Positions 14,898 through 15,387 of a DNA stretch of 15,387 bases are shown in pieces. Source of the DNA: Candidatus Saccharimonadales bacterium (GTDB lineage: Bacteria > Patescibacteriota > Saccharimonadia > UBA4664 > SCTI01). The stretch lies in NCBI GenBank assembly GCA_030150485.1, contig JASLFZ010000021.1, forward strand, positions 1 through 15,387, given 5' to 3'. The notes under the pieces were generated by a model that was given only the letters and a program-made list of their open reading frames with translations, made no database searches and was not told where the DNA came from. The translations under genes were made by a program, and so were the position numbers. How positions within the stretch are numbered: position 1 is the stretch's first letter; each line of letters begins with the position of its first letter.

Positions 14898-15387
14898 CTA
14901 GGCAGGGGCGGGCTTGCCGGCAGCTGTGGTTTCCGTATCCCCACCAATATCAATAGCCGGCGCGTCGTACTTTTTGTGCTTGTTCGAGCCGCCAATCGCT
15001 TTCAAGAAGTCGTCCTCTTCCATGGTCTCTTCTTTTACCAAGTAGTCGGCTACGGCGTCAAGCTGCTTGCGGTGCTTACTGATCGTTTCCCCGGCGCGTG
15101 TTGCCGCCTCATCAATTAACGTGGCCACTTCTTCGTCGATCACCTTGGCAACATCATCCGAATAGTTCTTGCCCTCACCTAGCTCACGACCCAAAAAGAT
15201 AGCGTCGGTCTGCCGGCCAAATACCAAGTTCGGTAGCTTGTCGCTCATCCCGTAATCCATAATCATGCGCCGTGCCAGGTTGGTCGCATTTTGTAGGTCG
15301 TTGGAAGCACCGGTCGTAATCTCGCCGTAAACGATTTTTTCAGCCAGCCGCCCGCCGAGCATCATGGCCATATCGTCCTTAAAGTCC
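14898..15387 (-). CDS. ftsH: ATP-dependent zinc metalloprotease FtsH, C-terminal part (5' end beyond window)
   Basis: The visible 163 codons are the end of the M41 peptidase domain of FtsH, the membrane-anchored AAA+ protease that degrades misfolded membrane proteins and regulatory proteins. The segment DDMAMMLGGRLAEKIVYGEITTGASND is family-typical, and the aspartate of ASNDL corresponds to the third zinc ligand. RMIMDYGMSDKLPNLVFG, the FLGRELGEGKNYSDD segment and the KEETMEEDDF end region also match. The HEAGH zinc motif, AAA+ module and transmembrane helices lie outside the window. The C-terminal tail is hydrophilic and ends AAGKPAPA. A terminator-like element follows, then the murJ promoter. 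Confidence 0.95.
   Translation of the reverse strand, partial: DFKDDMAMMLGGRLAEKIVYGEITTGASNDLQNATNLARRMIMDYGMSDKLPNLVFGRQTDAIFLGRELGEGKNYSDDVAKVIDEEVATLIDEAATRAGETISKHRKQLDAVADYLVKEETMEEDDFLKAIGGSNKHKKYDAPAIDIGGDTETTAAGKPAPA

Overview
The window is a gene-dense bacterial chromosome segment carrying 13 protein-coding genes, two of them cut by the window edges. No gap between genes exceeds about 140 bp. I see no rRNA, tRNA, CRISPR array, insertion sequence or phage gene. Twelve genes lie on the minus strand and only a TauE/SafE-like membrane protein is on the plus strand. UGA reads as stop (grpE, hrcA, lepA and others end in TGA), so this is not a UGA-recoded lineage. The shortened HrcA, the compact spacing, several apparently leaderless genes and the gene mix suggest a Patescibacteria/CPR genome, most likely Saccharibacteria-like. 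That placement is inference from general impression and needs a phylogeny.

Region 1 (1-4217, minus) is a heat-shock operon in the order hrcA-grpE-dnaK-nudix-dnaJ. A near-consensus promoter drives it (TTGACA, 17 bp, TATCAT). A perfect CIRCE operator (4191-4217) contains the -35 box in its spacer. A second, imperfect CIRCE (4144-4170) sits directly against the hrcA start codon and contains its Shine-Dalgarno. HrcA, the protein that binds CIRCE, appears to lack most of its central domain. A Nudix hydrolase gene is wedged between dnaK and dnaJ and overlaps the dnaJ start.

Region 2 (4240-4740) holds a small CxxC/CxxC protein of actinobacterial appearance with its own promoter, followed by a perfect 12-bp hairpin.

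Region 3 (4744-7732) is one large gene for an exported, membrane-targeted protein. It has a glycoside-hydrolase-like catalytic domain, a beta-sandwich, a polyproline hinge, one Ig-like and three Fn3-like domains, and a Trp-rich C-terminal tail. A consensus promoter precedes it. It is the most adhesin- or enzyme-like surface protein in the window.

Region 4 (7745-9782) has an M29 metallo-aminopeptidase and a TauE/SafE-like permease transcribed divergently from a 49-bp gap. Both sides have extended -10 promoters, and the permease looks leaderless.

Region 5 (9779-13211, minus) is a tightly coupled lepA-APH-HAD cluster in which each junction is a 4-bp ATGA overlap. The HAD gene also overlaps the permease stop tail to tail.

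Region 6 (13229-15387, minus) holds murJ, the lipid II flippase gene, starting with GTG just downstream of a promoter, and the 3' end of ftsH with a terminator-like element after it.
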